Assembly (NCBI RefSeq): GCF_003122325.1
Contig: NZ_QFBC01000009.1
Span: 124,001 to 188,000 of the forward strand
Source of the DNA: Rhizobium album
Lineage (GTDB): Bacteria > Pseudomonadota > Alphaproteobacteria > Rhizobiales > Rhizobiaceae
DNA length: 64,000 bases
Reading direction: 5' to 3'
Part shown: piece after piece, positions 33,627 to 44,100 of the stretch
Numbering within the stretch: position 1 is the stretch's first letter
Layout: each line of letters begins with the position of its first letter
Program-made: the position numbers and the translations under genes
Notes under the pieces: generated by a model
Told to the model about the DNA's origin: nothing
The model's input: the letters and a program-made list of their open reading frames with translations, nothing else
Database searches by the model: none

Positions 33627-34448
33627 ATGCGCCTCGGCTTCAATTTCTGGCTTGGTGCGAGCCTGACGGCGCTGGTGATCCTTGCCGGCGCCCTCGCGCC
33701 CTGGATCGCGCCTTTCGATCCGGTTCTCGATGCGGACCTGATGAGTTCCGAGTTGCCGCCCGACGCCACCTTCTGGTTCGGCACGGATGCGCAGGGCCGC
33801 GACGTCTATACCCGTATTCTTTACGGCGCGCAGATCTCGCTGACGGTCGGCATCGTCTCGCAGGTGATCAATTCGATCATCGGCATCACGCTCGGCATGA
33901 CCGCCGGCTATTGGGGCGGCTGGTGGGACGACCTGGTGAACGGCCTGACCAACGTCATGCTCGCCATCCCCTCGCTGATCTTCGCGCTCGCCGTCATGGC
34001 GGTGCTCGGACCCGGCCTGCCGTCGCTTTTGGTGGCGCTCGGCCTGACCAACTGGAGCTGGACGTGCCGCATCGCCCGTTCCTCGACGCTCTCGTTGAAA
34101 TCGCAAGGTTATGTGCAGGCGGCGCAGACGCTCGGCTACGGCGACCTGCGCATCATGTTCACGCAGATCCTGCCGAACATGATGGGGCCGATCCTGGTGA
34201 TGGCGACGCTCGGTATGGGGTCGGCGGTGCTTTCGGAGGCGGCGCTCTCCTTCCTCGGCCTCGGCATCCAGCCGCCGTTCCCGAGCTGGGGCTCGATGCT
34301 GACGGATGCACGCCAGCTCATCCAGTTGGCGCCCTGGGTGGCGATCTTCCCGGGCCTTGCCATCTTCCTCTCCGTGCTCGGCTTCAACCTTCTCGGCGAC
34401 GGCCTGCGCGACAGCCTCGACCCGCATATGAGGACGCGCAAGCCATGA
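33627..34448 (+). CDS. Dipeptide-type ABC permease (DppC-like)
   Basis: This is the second permease (273 residues). It has the DppC hallmarks HWFGTD-like text (FWFGTDAQGRDVYTRILYG) and the coupling motif YVQAAQTLGYGDLRIMFTQI. The ATG at 33627 has an AGGAG site inside the end of the DppB-like gene. Its stop overlaps the next ATPase gene by four bases. Confidence 0.93.
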   Translation: MRLGFNFWLGASLTALVILAGALAPWIAPFDPVLDADLMSSELPPDATFWFGTDAQGRDVYTRILYGAQISLTVGIVSQVINSIIGITLGMTAGYWGGWWDDLVNGLTNVMLAIPSLIFALAVMAVLGPGLPSLLVALGLTNWSWTCRIARSSTLSLKSQGYVQAAQTLGYGDLRIMFTQILPNMMGPILVMATLGMGSAVLSEAALSFLGLGIQPPFPSWGSMLTDARQLIQLAPWVAIFPGLAIFLSVLGFNLLGDGLRDSLDPHMRTRKP

Positions 34449-35356
34449 CCGCGCCGCTTCTCGATATCAGGGACCTTCGCCTTGGCGTTTCGCTTGGCCG
34501 TTCCGCCCAGCATCCGTTGCTGAAAAACGTCTCCTTCCAGATCATGCCGGGGGAAGCCTATGGTCTCGTCGGCGAATCCGGCTCTGGCAAATCGGTGACG
34601 TCGCTTGCCGTCATGGGGCTCTTGAAGAAGCCGCTTGCGGTCTCCGGCGGCGAGATCCTGTTCAAGGGCAAGAACCTGCTCGCCTTGCCGAAGCGCGAGA
34701 TGCGCCGCCTGCGCGGCAACCGCATCGCCATGATCTTCCAGGAACCGATGACGGCGCTCAACCCGCTGTCGACGGTCGGCCGGCAGATCGCCGAAATGTT
34801 CGTGCTGCACCAGGGCAAAAGCTGGGGCGAGGCCCACACGCTCGCCGTCGAGGCTTTGGGCAACGTGCGCGTGCCCAATCCCGACCGGCGGGCGAAGAAC
34901 TATCCGCACCAGATGTCCGGCGGCCTGCGCCAGCGGGTGATGATCGCCATGGCGCTCGCCTGCAATCCCGACCTTCTGATCGCCGATGAGCCGACCACGG
35001 CGCTCGACGTCACGGTGCAGGCGGAAGTGCTGCGGCTGATCAAGGAGCTGTGTGCCGCGCGCGGCACGGCGGTGTTGTTCATCAGCCACGATCTCGGCGT
35101 CATCGCCAGCATCTGCCAGCGCGTCGGCGTCATGTATGCCGGCTGCCTCGTCGAGGAGAACGAGACGCGGGCGCTGTTCGAAAATCCGCGGCACGACTAT
35201 ACCCGCGGCCTGCTCGGCGCCCTGCCGCGCCTCGGCAGCCGCAGCGAGCACGGTCGCCAGCGCCTCGTCGACATCGACAGCATCATCGCCGACCGCTCGA
35301 AACTGACCGAGACGCGTTTCATCACCCCGCGCGACGCGCAAGGGAGCCAGCCATGA
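34445..35356 (+). CDS. Peptide ABC transporter ATP-binding protein (DppD-like)
   Basis: This is one of two ATPases of the importer (303 residues). Walker A is GESGSGKS at residues 43-50, the signature [15 protein letters not shown], Walker [13 protein letters not shown] and switch ISHDLG. The DppD type often carries a C-terminal iron-sulfur cysteine motif; none is obvious here. The ATG at 34445 overlaps the preceding stop by ATGA, and its own stop overlaps the next gene the same way. Confidence 0.92.
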   Translation: MTAPLLDIRDLRLGVSLGRSAQHPLLKNVSFQIMPGEAYGLVGESGSGKSVTSLAVMGLLKKPLAVSGGEILFKGKNLLALPKREMRRLRGNRIAMIFQEPMTALNPLSTVGRQIAEMFVLHQGKSWGEAHTLAVEALGNVRVPNPDRRAKNYPHQMSGGLRQRVMIAMALACNPDLLIADEPTTALDVTVQAEVLRLIKELCAARGTAVLFISHDLGVIASICQRVGVMYAGCLVEENETRALFENPRHDYTRGLLGALPRLGSRSEHGRQRLVDIDSIIADRSKLTETRFITPRDAQGSQP

Positions 35357-36315
35357 CCGCGCCCCTGTTGCAGGTGGACGACCTCCACGTCCGGTTCCCG
35401 ATTTCGGGCGGCGGCCTGCTCGGTGCCGGGCGGCGCATGCTGCATGCCGTCAACGGCGTCAGCTTTTCGCTGGCCAAAGGCGAATGCCTGTCGATCGTCG
35501 GCGAATCCGGCTGCGGCAAGTCGACGACGGCGCTCTCCATCCTCGGCTTGCAGGAGCCGACGGCGGGGACGATCCGCTATCGCGGCCAGCCGTTGACCGG
35601 CCCCGGAGCTCCAAGCCGCATGCAGCGTGCCAAGGCGGTGCAGATGGTCTTCCAGGACCCCTATGCATCGCTGAACCCGCGTCAGTCCGTCCGCACGTCG
35701 CTTGCCGCGCCGCTAAGGCTGCACGGCATTACAGCAGCCTCCGAAATCGAGGGCCGCATCGAGGCGATCATGAAGAATGTCGGCCTGACGCCCGAGCAGG
35801 CGCGGCGTTATCCGCACGAATTTTCCGGCGGCCAGCGCCAGCGCATCGGCATCGCCCGGGCGCTGATCCTCGAGCCGGAAATCGTCGTGCTCGATGAGCC
35901 GGTCTCCGCCCTCGACGTCTCGATCCGCGCCCAGATCATCAACCTGCTGCTCGACCTGCAGGAAAAGCTCGGGCTTTCCTATCTCATGATCAGCCACGAC
36001 CTCAGCGTCGTCGAACATATGAGCGACCGGGTGCTGGTGATGTATTTCGGCGAGGTGGTGGAAGAGGGCGGCTGGCGCGCGATTTTCGAAACACCGGCCC
36101 ATCCCTATACGCGCCGGCTGATTGCCGCCATCCCCGATCCGGATGCTGCGCTCAGCCCGCATGCAAGGGAAGATCGTTTTGCAGACATCCCGTTGCTGGC
36201 CGGCCGCCGCTTCGTCGCCGACGGCAGCACGGCGCCGGATGTCTTCACGGCGCCTGCCCCCTCCGAGCTGGTGGAAGTCGCCGGGGATCATCGAGTCCGG
36301 CTGGCTTCGGTGTAA
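35353..36315 (+). CDS. Peptide ABC transporter ATP-binding protein (DppF-like)
   Basis: This is the second ATPase (320 residues). Walker A is GESGCGKS at about residues 50-57, the Q-loop text MVFQDPYASLNPRQSV is typical of DppF, the signature is FSGGQRQRIGIARAL, and Walker B is IVVLDEPVSALD. It forms a heterodimer with the preceding ATPase. It is followed after 61 bases by a class I amidotransferase-type hydrolase on the same strand. Confidence 0.92.
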   Translation: MTAPLLQVDDLHVRFPISGGGLLGAGRRMLHAVNGVSFSLAKGECLSIVGESGCGKSTTALSILGLQEPTAGTIRYRGQPLTGPGAPSRMQRAKAVQMVFQDPYASLNPRQSVRTSLAAPLRLHGITAASEIEGRIEAIMKNVGLTPEQARRYPHEFSGGQRQRIGIARALILEPEIVVLDEPVSALDVSIRAQIINLLLDLQEKLGLSYLMISHDLSVVEHMSDRVLVMYFGEVVEEGGWRAIFETPAHPYTRRLIAAIPDPDAALSPHAREDRFADIPLLAGRRFVADGSTAPDVFTAPAPSELVEVAGDHRVRLASV

Positions 36316-36376
36316 CGGCCGGACACGTTCAGGCCGGGCTCAGATCGGAACGGGCGTGCCAACGAGAGGAAACATT

Positions 36377-37072
36377 ATGAGCCGCAAGCCGAAGATCGCC
36401 GTGATCATGGACGAAAACACCAGTTCCGGCGGCGACCGCTACGATATCTCGAAGAGTTATTTTTCGGCGATCCATCGCGCCGGTGCCTTCGCTTTCGGTA
36501 TTCCTTATGCGCCTGACATGGTCGATCATGTCGTCGAGGAGTTCGATGGGTTTCTGAGTGTCGGCGGACGCATCAATTTTCCGCAGGAATGGTATGTGGA
36601 CCGCGACCGGTCCCAATACCCTCTGTCCGATCGCCTGGCTGTCGATATGGCGCTGATGAAAGGCTTTCTTGAACGCGACAAACCCGTGCTCGGCATCTGC
36701 AACGGCATGCAGATGCTCGCCTGCCTGCATGGCTGCCGCATGGTTTCGGATGTTCGCTCTTCATGGCCGGGCGCATTGGACCACGACGGCGGCGATATGC
36801 GCCATGACGTGGATATTCCGCGCGGTACCAGGATGGCGGATATTTTTGATGCCGATGCCTTCAGCGTCAACACCTTTCACCGGGAAGCCGTCGTCGGGGT
36901 CTCCAGTGCCGTTATCGTCACCGCCCGCGGGACGGACGGCGTTGTCGAGGCGATAGAGGTGCCCTCTTATGCCTTTGCCATGGGCCTGCAGTGGCATCCG
37001 GAGCGGCTCGACGGAGAAAGTCACCCCGGCGCCCGGATATTCGACGCATTCGTGAAGGCGGCGGGCCGCTGA
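36377..37072 (+). CDS. Gamma-glutamyl hydrolase-like (peptidase C26, PuuD family)
   Basis: This cytoplasmic class I glutamine-amidotransferase-like hydrolase has 231 residues. The nucleophile is C108 in LGICNGMQM, with H207 and E209 in LQWHPE. PuuD cleaves gamma-glutamyl-GABA in putrescine breakdown. Here it ends the amidohydrolase-Dpp operon, so a gamma-glutamyl peptide or similar amide taken up by the importer is the likely substrate; that is inference. GAGAGGA precedes the ATG at 36377. Relatives also act on gamma-Glu-D-amino acids, which would suit the D-aminopeptidase neighbours. Confidence 0.85.
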   Translation: MSRKPKIAVIMDENTSSGGDRYDISKSYFSAIHRAGAFAFGIPYAPDMVDHVVEEFDGFLSVGGRINFPQEWYVDRDRSQYPLSDRLAVDMALMKGFLERDKPVLGICNGMQMLACLHGCRMVSDVRSSWPGALDHDGGDMRHDVDIPRGTRMADIFDADAFSVNTFHREAVVGVSSAVIVTARGTDGVVEAIEVPSYAFAMGLQWHPERLDGESHPGARIFDAFVKAAGR

Positions 37073-37131
37073 CGCGCGATTCTTGATGCGAAAGCGTCGT
37101 TGCCTGCGTTTGGGCCAAGAGACCCGCCACC

Positions 37132-37968
37132 TCAGCGTATTTTACGCTTCGAAGCGCTATCGTTCATTCCCACCTTGGCCTGCAGCGCCTTTATCTCCGG
37201 TCCGGTGAGATTTCTCGTCTCGCCTTTGGGCAGGTCTCCCAGCTGCAGCGTATCGATCGCCACCCTGACGAGGCGCAGGCACTCGACGCCCAGGCCCTCC
37301 AGCATCCTGCGGATCTGCCGGTTACGGCCTTCCCGCAGCTCGATTTCGATCCAGGCATTCTTGTCGCCGGCGCGCAGGGGCCGCACGGCGGCGGCGCGCA
37401 ACAACTCGCCGTCGCTCATGATGCCTGCCGTCATCCGCTCCAGTTCCGCTACATCGAGGTTTCCGCGGACCTGCACATGGTAAAGCTTCGGTACGTGGGT
37501 TTCCGGATCGAGCAGTCGCTGGGCAAACACCGTGTCGTTGGTGAACAACAGCAGCCCTTCGCTCGCCTTGTCGAGACGGCCGACGGCGGAGAGGAAGGGC
37601 ACGTCGTGCTTGAAGCTGTCGTAAACCGTGGCACGGCCTTCGGGATCGTCGCGTGTGGTGATCAGCCCGCGCGGCTTGTTCATCATGACATAGGCCTTGG
37701 CGGATGCGGAGACGTTTTTTCCGTCCACGGCGATCTTGTCGTTCGCCAGGTCGACCCAGGTCGAAGGGTTGGTAACGCGCCGCCCGTTGACCATGACGTT
37801 GCCGCCGGTAATCAGTTGCTCGGCCTGTGTGCGCGAACAATAGCCGAGCTTGGACAGCGCGCGGGGCAGCGTAACCCGTAGGCCGGGAGGGGCAGGAAAT
37901 GATCTGGTCACGATAGGGAGCCGGTTTTTCGGGCGGAGGTCTCGTTGTTGGGATGGGGATTGGTACAT
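37132..37968 (-). CDS. RsuA/RluB/E-type rRNA pseudouridine synthase
   Basis: The enzyme isomerises a uridine in rRNA. It has an N-terminal S4 RNA-binding domain (PRALSKLGYCSRTQAEQLIT, then GGNVMVNGRRV) and the RsuA-family catalytic block with the active-site aspartate in GRLDKASEGLLLFTND. The start is unclear: the frame is open to 38106. I take the ATG at 37968, but a GTG about 19 codons later (VTRSFPAPPG) is also credible. Likely 259-278 residues. It is a housekeeping gene unrelated to its neighbours, which marks the edge of the peptide locus. Confidence 0.85.
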   Translation of the reverse strand: MYQSPSQQRDLRPKNRLPIVTRSFPAPPGLRVTLPRALSKLGYCSRTQAEQLITGGNVMVNGRRVTNPSTWVDLANDKIAVDGKNVSASAKAYVMMNKPRGLITTRDDPEGRATVYDSFKHDVPFLSAVGRLDKASEGLLLFTNDTVFAQRLLDPETHVPKLYHVQVRGNLDVAELERMTAGIMSDGELLRAAAVRPLRAGDKNAWIEIELREGRNRQIRRMLEGLGVECLRLVRVAIDTLQLGDLPKGETRNLTGPEIKALQAKVGMNDSASKRKIR

Positions 37969-38583
37969 GCTGGCCGCCCCGAACGCAAACCGGGTTTTTC
38001 CCGCGCGCGGGCCATGAACCGATTTTCGGGCGTCGGCCCCTTCGCTGGAGCAGCCGATGGGCCAAGAAATGGAGACGACGCTGCGGCCTCTCGCCGTGCT
38101 TGACAAACCAGGGGAACCGCTTCACTCTGTCGGGATGAATACGTTCTGGGTCTATATCGCGTCCTGCAAGACGCACCGGATTTTCCTCATCGCGGGAATT
38201 TGACCCCGGCTCGGCGCTTCGCGCCCCGAGTACGGGGAGTGCCTGAACCCATCCTTACATTTGCAGCTGTCGTTCCCGGCCTCTTGTCGAGGTTAAGGAA
38301 ATGTATCGTTACTCGAGCAGAACCATGTCCGGTAACCGCAATTTCACGTCTTCCAGCAAAAGAGTCGGGCTCCGACAGCCATTGACAAGCGGGGTCCGCG
38401 CGCCTTGACGGAGACGGAGACCATGGGTTTCGAGCGCCACCGGCCGGTTCGTTTTTTTTGTCATGCGGGCTGCCTTATCGCAGGATAGCTGCCCTGGTCG
38501 GTCAAGATACCGGCCAGGGGATCTCCAAATCTAAATCACCATTCGGATGCCAGGGTCGCGACAGGCGATCCGGGGAGATTGTC
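37969..38583. other. Intergenic region without a supported gene
   Basis: The first 138 bases are an open but non-conserved extension of the pseudouridine synthase frame. A run of eight T (38452-38459) follows the palindrome ACCGGCCGGT on the plus strand, a possible terminator for a small RNA, though no promoter or RNA body is clear. TTGACAAGC near 38383 looks like a -35 element. A 22-codon frame at 38135 is too short to call. Confidence 0.35.
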
Positions 38584-39117
38584 ATGCAACGAGAAACCTT
38601 TTCCCAATTGACCACCAAGGATGTCGATATCCTGATCACCATGGTCGACCGCTCGCCGGGCGACCCGGCATATCTCCGGCTGCTGCGCAACAAGCTGAAT
38701 TTCGCCACGATCTATTTCCGTGATGACGTTCCGTCCGATGTCGTCACGTTGAACAGCCGTCTCTGCTACAGCGTCAACGGCAGGCCGCACGGACCACATA
38801 TCCTGGTGCAGAGCGAAGGCGACGACCTGCCGGCTTTTGCGGTCTCCATCCACACGATGCGCGGCCTTGCCCTCCTGGGTCTCGCCGTAGGCGAGGTGAC
38901 GACAATCGAATACGCCAACGGACGCCACGAAACGCTTGCGGTGGACGAACTCATGTTCCAGCCGGAGGTCGACCGGCGCCGCGGCGAGCATCCGAGCCTC
39001 GATCCGGCCCCGCAGGGCGCGCGGTCCGACGTGGTCTGGTTCCGGCCGAAAAACCAACGCACCTTCGAGCCGGATCATGACGGCGACGGTGACGATCCCG
39101 GCCCGCAGGCGGCCTGA
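38584..39117 (+). CDS. Rnk-like protein with GreA/GreB C-terminal domain
   Basis: The 177-residue protein fits the Rnk group, GreA/GreB-like proteins that bind RNA polymerase and were named as regulators of nucleoside diphosphate kinase. The N-terminal half is short and helical (LTTKDVDILITMVDRSPGDP). The C-terminal half is the FKBP-like domain (SRLCYSVNG, LALLGLAVGEVTTIEY). An acidic tail ends the protein (DHDGDGDDPG), longer than usual for the family. The ATG at 38584 was chosen by homology; the frame is open 42 codons upstream. It stands alone. Confidence 0.75.
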   Translation: MQRETFSQLTTKDVDILITMVDRSPGDPAYLRLLRNKLNFATIYFRDDVPSDVVTLNSRLCYSVNGRPHGPHILVQSEGDDLPAFAVSIHTMRGLALLGLAVGEVTTIEYANGRHETLAVDELMFQPEVDRRRGEHPSLDPAPQGARSDVVWFRPKNQRTFEPDHDGDGDDPGPQAA

Positions 39118-39186
39118 TGCGGGCCGTGCACCATCTGCAGCGACCGAACGCAGCCGGGGTTGCGTTCGGTGATGCCGCTTGCGCGA

Positions 39187-40806
<1,620 letters not shown>

Positions 40807-40812
40807 TCAAGA

Positions 40813-40824
40813 TAAATTATTTTC
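40813..40824 (-). promoter_or_regulatory. Shared regulon motif, upstream copy, aldolase promoter
   Basis: On the minus strand this reads GAAAATAATTTA, identical to the core at 51418-51429 before the sugar ABC operon. Confidence 0.5.
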
Positions 40825-40922
40825 ATGGATTTGAGGAAGAGCATAAAGAACCGTCCATCAGGATTTCATTGCACGGTCGATGCAACAAAAAAATTCGATA
40901 AATCTGTGTTGTGAGTATCCTC

Positions 40923-40944
40923 GTTCAAGAAAATTATTTACAAA
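40923..40944 (+). promoter_or_regulatory. Shared regulon motif, aldolase promoter
   Basis: This 22-base segment, with core GAAAATTATTTACAAAA, matches 51413-51434 at 20 of 22 positions. It lies about 94 bases before the aldolase start. It is a candidate site for the RpiR regulator encoded at 42734-43663. Confidence 0.65.
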
Positions 40945-41037
40945 AATGCTCGATCTGCTAGAAGGTCTTCGAAGCCGCAACGGCATTCCACCCCGCTTGA
41001 AGGGGTGCGGGGAAAACAATCAGACGGGATGGAAATC

Positions 41038-41919
41038 ATGGCGTTCGTCACAATGGGGCCGATGCTCAAGCGTGCGCAGGCTGCCCGCTACGGCATCGCC
41101 GCCTTCAATATGATCGACTACAACAGCGCCCGCTCGATCATCGAGGGCGCGGCCGATCTTCAGGCGCCGATCATCGTCCAGGTGTCCGTCAAGACGATCA
41201 AGCACTGGGGTTACAAGCCGATCGCCACATGGGTGCGGATGATGGCCGAGGATGTCGACGTGCCGGTGGCGCTGCATCTCGACCATTGCAGCGATGCCGA
41301 TGTCATCCGTCGCTGCATCGATGCCGGCTGGTCCTCGGTGATGTTCGACGGTTCCTCCCTGCCGTTTGCCGAAAACAAGGCCCGTTCCGAAGAAATCTAT
41401 GCCATGACGGAGGCGGCAGGCGTCGGCCTGGAAGCCGAGATCGGCGCGATCGGCGGTGTCGAGGACGATAAGTTCGTTGCCGAGGATTCGGCGATCCTTG
41501 CCGATTACGACGAGTGCCTGGCTTTCGTGAAGAACATGCCCAATCTCGCCGTCTTCGCCCCGGCCATCGGCACGGCGCACGGTTTCTACAAGGGCCAGCC
41601 GAAGATCGCCTACGGCCTGCTTGAAAAGATCACCGCGGCGATCCCGATCCCGATCGCCCTGCATGGCGGCACCGGCCTCAGCCAGGAACAGTTCGACCGC
41701 TGCATTGCCGCAGGGTGCGCCAAGGTCAATATCTCCACCATGCACAAGCATCGCTTCATCGAAGGATTTATTGCCGTGCGCACGGAAAAGCCGAAGCTGG
41801 AGGAGCCCCTGCCGTTCATCACCGGCCAGTACGAGGCGATGAAGAAGGACGTGCTCGATATGATTCGCGCCTTCGGCTCCGCCGGCAAGGCTGCGCATGC
41901 CGCGGGAAGGGAGGGCTGA
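41038..41919 (+). CDS. Class II (zinc) ketose-bisphosphate aldolase family protein
   Basis: Class II aldolases cleave phosphorylated ketoses to DHAP and an aldehyde. The 293-residue protein has the metal ligands H83 (LHLDHCSD), E134 (LEAEIG), H181 (IGTAHGFYKG) and H209 (ALHGGTGLS). The TIM-barrel start reads YGIAAFNMIDYNSARSIIEG. It is closer to the GatY/KbaY size class than to classical FbaA. The substrate is unknown. Two ATGs (41029, 41038) are possible; the second fits the family start. It is followed three bases later by a HAD phosphatase. Confidence 0.87.
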   Translation: MAFVTMGPMLKRAQAARYGIAAFNMIDYNSARSIIEGAADLQAPIIVQVSVKTIKHWGYKPIATWVRMMAEDVDVPVALHLDHCSDADVIRRCIDAGWSSVMFDGSSLPFAENKARSEEIYAMTEAAGVGLEAEIGAIGGVEDDKFVAEDSAILADYDECLAFVKNMPNLAVFAPAIGTAHGFYKGQPKIAYGLLEKITAAIPIPIALHGGTGLSQEQFDRCIAAGCAKVNISTMHKHRFIEGFIAVRTEKPKLEEPLPFITGQYEAMKKDVLDMIRAFGSAGKAAHAAGREG

Positions 41920-41922
41920 GCG

Positions 41923-42639
41923 ATGATGCAGGCCCTTATCTTCGATTGCGACGGCGTGCTGGTCGATACCGAGCGCGACGGCCATCGGGTTGCCTTCAAC
42001 CGGGCTTTTGCCGAACTCGGCATCGATTGCGAATGGAGTGTCGAACGTTACGGCGAATTGCTGCTCACCGCGGGCGGCAAGGAGCGCATGGTTCGTCATT
42101 TCAACGAAACCGGCTGGCCGGCCGGTCATCCGGATCATGACGCGCTGATCGCCTCCATTCACAAACTCAAGACCGGGATTTTCATGCGGCTGATCGGCGA
42201 GGGCAGCCTGCCGCTCCGGCCGGGCATCGCCCGCATCGTCGAAGAGGCGATCGCCGAGGGGATCGTGCTTGCGGTCTGCTCGACGTCCAACGAGAAGGCC
42301 GTGCAGGCGGTTGTCGACGGCATGCTCGGACCACAGCGTTCGAAGAAGATTACGGTGTTTGCCGGCGATATCGTCGCGAAAAAGAAACCGGCGCCGGATA
42401 TCTACACGTTGGCCGCGACCCAATTGCGGTTGGCCCCGGCGCAATGCATGGTCATCGAGGACAGCAACAACGGCCTGCGCGCCGCCAAGGCGGCAGGCAT
42501 GCGCTGCATTGTCACGATATCGTCCTATACCGGCGAAGAGGATTTTTCGCTGGCGGACCGGGTCGTCCCCGATCTCGATGGAGGCAACGTCGATATTCCT
42601 GCCTGCCGGGTTGTGATCGAAGGCTCGGCAGCGGCCTGA
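41923..42639 (+). CDS. HAD-superfamily phosphatase (CbbY/beta-phosphoglucomutase-like)
   Basis: This cytoplasmic sugar-phosphate phosphatase or mutase has 238 residues. It begins with the nucleophile motif IFDCDGVLVDTERDGH, which is of the CbbY type. The cap domain follows, then motif III lysines in AKKKPAPDIY and motif IV VIEDSNNGLRAAKAAG. CbbY removes phosphate from xylulose-1,5-bisphosphate; the actual substrate here is unknown. A GGAGG site sits eight bases before the ATG. It shares a transcript with the aldolase and ends 94 bases from the convergent rpiR gene. Confidence 0.87.
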   Translation: MMQALIFDCDGVLVDTERDGHRVAFNRAFAELGIDCEWSVERYGELLLTAGGKERMVRHFNETGWPAGHPDHDALIASIHKLKTGIFMRLIGEGSLPLRPGIARIVEEAIAEGIVLAVCSTSNEKAVQAVVDGMLGPQRSKKITVFAGDIVAKKKPAPDIYTLAATQLRLAPAQCMVIEDSNNGLRAAKAAGMRCIVTISSYTGEEDFSLADRVVPDLDGGNVDIPACRVVIEGSAAA

Positions 42640-42733
42640 TATCGGTCGCTTCCTCCCCATCTTGTCCTTATCAATGCGCTCCACTTCGTGTTGCGCGCCG
42701 ATTGCGGCTGCAAGCATGCCGCGGTGACGGTCA

Positions 42734-43663
42734 TCAGTTCTCGGGCGTGCCTTTTCCCCTGTGTCGGTAATGTTTTTCCAGCGCCTCGCCGGTGGACTGC
42801 AGCGCTTTGGCGGATTTCTCTCCGACACGGAACAGGGTTCCGACATAGAGAATGTCGATCAGGAACAACTGGCTGACGCGACCTTCCAAAAAGTCTCCGT
42901 GCAGGGGCACAAGTTGCTGGCCGGCGCTCCAGGTGGTCAGCACCACGTCCGCCGCCTTGGCGACGTCGGAGGCGGTGCTGCTGGTAATGGCGATGGCGGT
43001 GGCGCCTGTCCCGCGCGCCAGGAGCAGCGCGTCGGCGACGGTTTCGGTTGTGCCGGTATGGGAAATGCCGACCATGACATCGTCCGGCTTCAGTGTCGCC
43101 GCGACGATGGTCTGCGTATAGCCGTCGCGATAGCTCGTCGCATCGAAGCCGGCCTTCATGAACATGTGGGCCGCCTCGTCACAAATGGCAGCGGCACCGC
43201 CCACGCCGACGAAGATGATCCGGCGCGCCTTTCGCAGCGCTTCGACGGCGAGCTCGAGCCGGTGGGCATCGAGCATGCGCTGCGTTCCGTCCGTCCCGGC
43301 GATCAGCAGGTTGGCGAGCTTGCTGCTGATGGTGATCAGCGAATCGCCGTCCTCGATCTCCAGCGGCAGGTTGACGAAGCTCGAGCGGCTGCGGGTGCCC
43401 TCGGCGAGCGACAGCTTCATGTCGGGATAACCGTCATATCCCAGCGCACGGCTGACGCGGCTGATCGTTGCCTCGCTCACGCCCAGCGTGCGGCCGAGTT
43501 CGGTGATCGAGGAGTCGAGCCGGCGGCCGGCATTGTTGCGCAGGAAGTCCGCGACGATGCGTTCCGATTTGCGCAACGTTCCGTATCGCTCCTGTATCCT
43601 CTCCAGGAGATCGCTTTGCTTTAAATCCGCGAGAGGCCGAACGTCCGCCATTGACTGATCCAT
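42734..43663 (-). CDS. RpiR-family regulator with SIS domain
   Basis: RpiR regulators sense sugar phosphates. The 309-residue protein has an N-terminal helix-turn-helix (SITELGRTLGVSEATISRVS) and a C-terminal SIS domain (IIFVGVGGAAAICDEAAHMF, MVGISHTGTTETVADAL) that should bind a phosphosugar. It lies between the aldolase operon (convergent) and the aco-like operon (divergent). Related AT-rich motifs occur in front of itself, the aco operon, the aldolase operon and the sugar ABC operon. It is the best candidate master regulator of the region. Confidence 0.9.
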   Translation of the reverse strand: MDQSMADVRPLADLKQSDLLERIQERYGTLRKSERIVADFLRNNAGRRLDSSITELGRTLGVSEATISRVSRALGYDGYPDMKLSLAEGTRSRSSFVNLPLEIEDGDSLITISSKLANLLIAGTDGTQRMLDAHRLELAVEALRKARRIIFVGVGGAAAICDEAAHMFMKAGFDATSYRDGYTQTIVAATLKPDDVMVGISHTGTTETVADALLLARGTGATAIAITSSTASDVAKAADVVLTTWSAGQQLVPLHGDFLEGRVSQLFLIDILYVGTLFRVGEKSAKALQSTGEALEKHYRHRGKGTPEN

Positions 43664-44100
43664 ATTGGAATGCGGCCGCTCATTGCGACCGTCGTCCCTC
43701 GTACCACTTCCGCAAAAGGAAGAAAAGTTTACTCGCCAAACTTAGCGGCAATCGAGCGTTCCGGAATTTATCTCTTCAGGCCATTTTCCCAAGCTTCTCG
43801 ACCATTCCGCGGTGACCGAACAAGAATATGTAAGAAATTTTCATTGTTTTCGATAGATGACACCGTCTGCGTGGCGTCGACGGCAATTTCCATGCGTCCT
43901 GAAAATGATGTTCAGGCGGAGGCATCCAGAAATTTCATTAGATTTCAAATGATTGCAGTCATTTATGAAAATAGTTTTGGTGATTGTGCTGCCGCATTGG
44001 GAAAACAGGCATTCTTGAAGAAAATTTTCTCGACAGGTTGTGGGCGCAATGCTAGGAATTTCCCATCGAAAAAAACGAATGTTTTGGGGAGAGACAATCC
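43664..44100. promoter_or_regulatory. Divergent control region, rpiR and aco-like operons
   Basis: This 437-base AT-rich region has no supported gene. GGAAGAAAAGTTTACT (43718-43733) lies 55 bases before rpiR and AAGAAATTTTC (43832-43842) is mid-region. CTTGAAGAAAATTTTC (44014-44029) lies 72 bases before the E1-alpha gene. All resemble the shared motif. Confidence 0.6.
44014..44029 (+). promoter_or_regulatory. Shared regulon motif, aco-like promoter
   Basis: CTTGAAGAAAATTTTC shares 14 consecutive bases (CTTGAAGAAAATTT) with the reverse complement of 51297-51311, upstream of the sugar ABC operon. Confidence 0.6.

Noticed and set aside
38135-38203. A short frame beginning MNTFWVYIASCK that recalls the start of GIY-YIG endonucleases
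   Set aside because: It stops after 22 codons and the remaining motif is absent on all plus frames nearby. At most a remnant.
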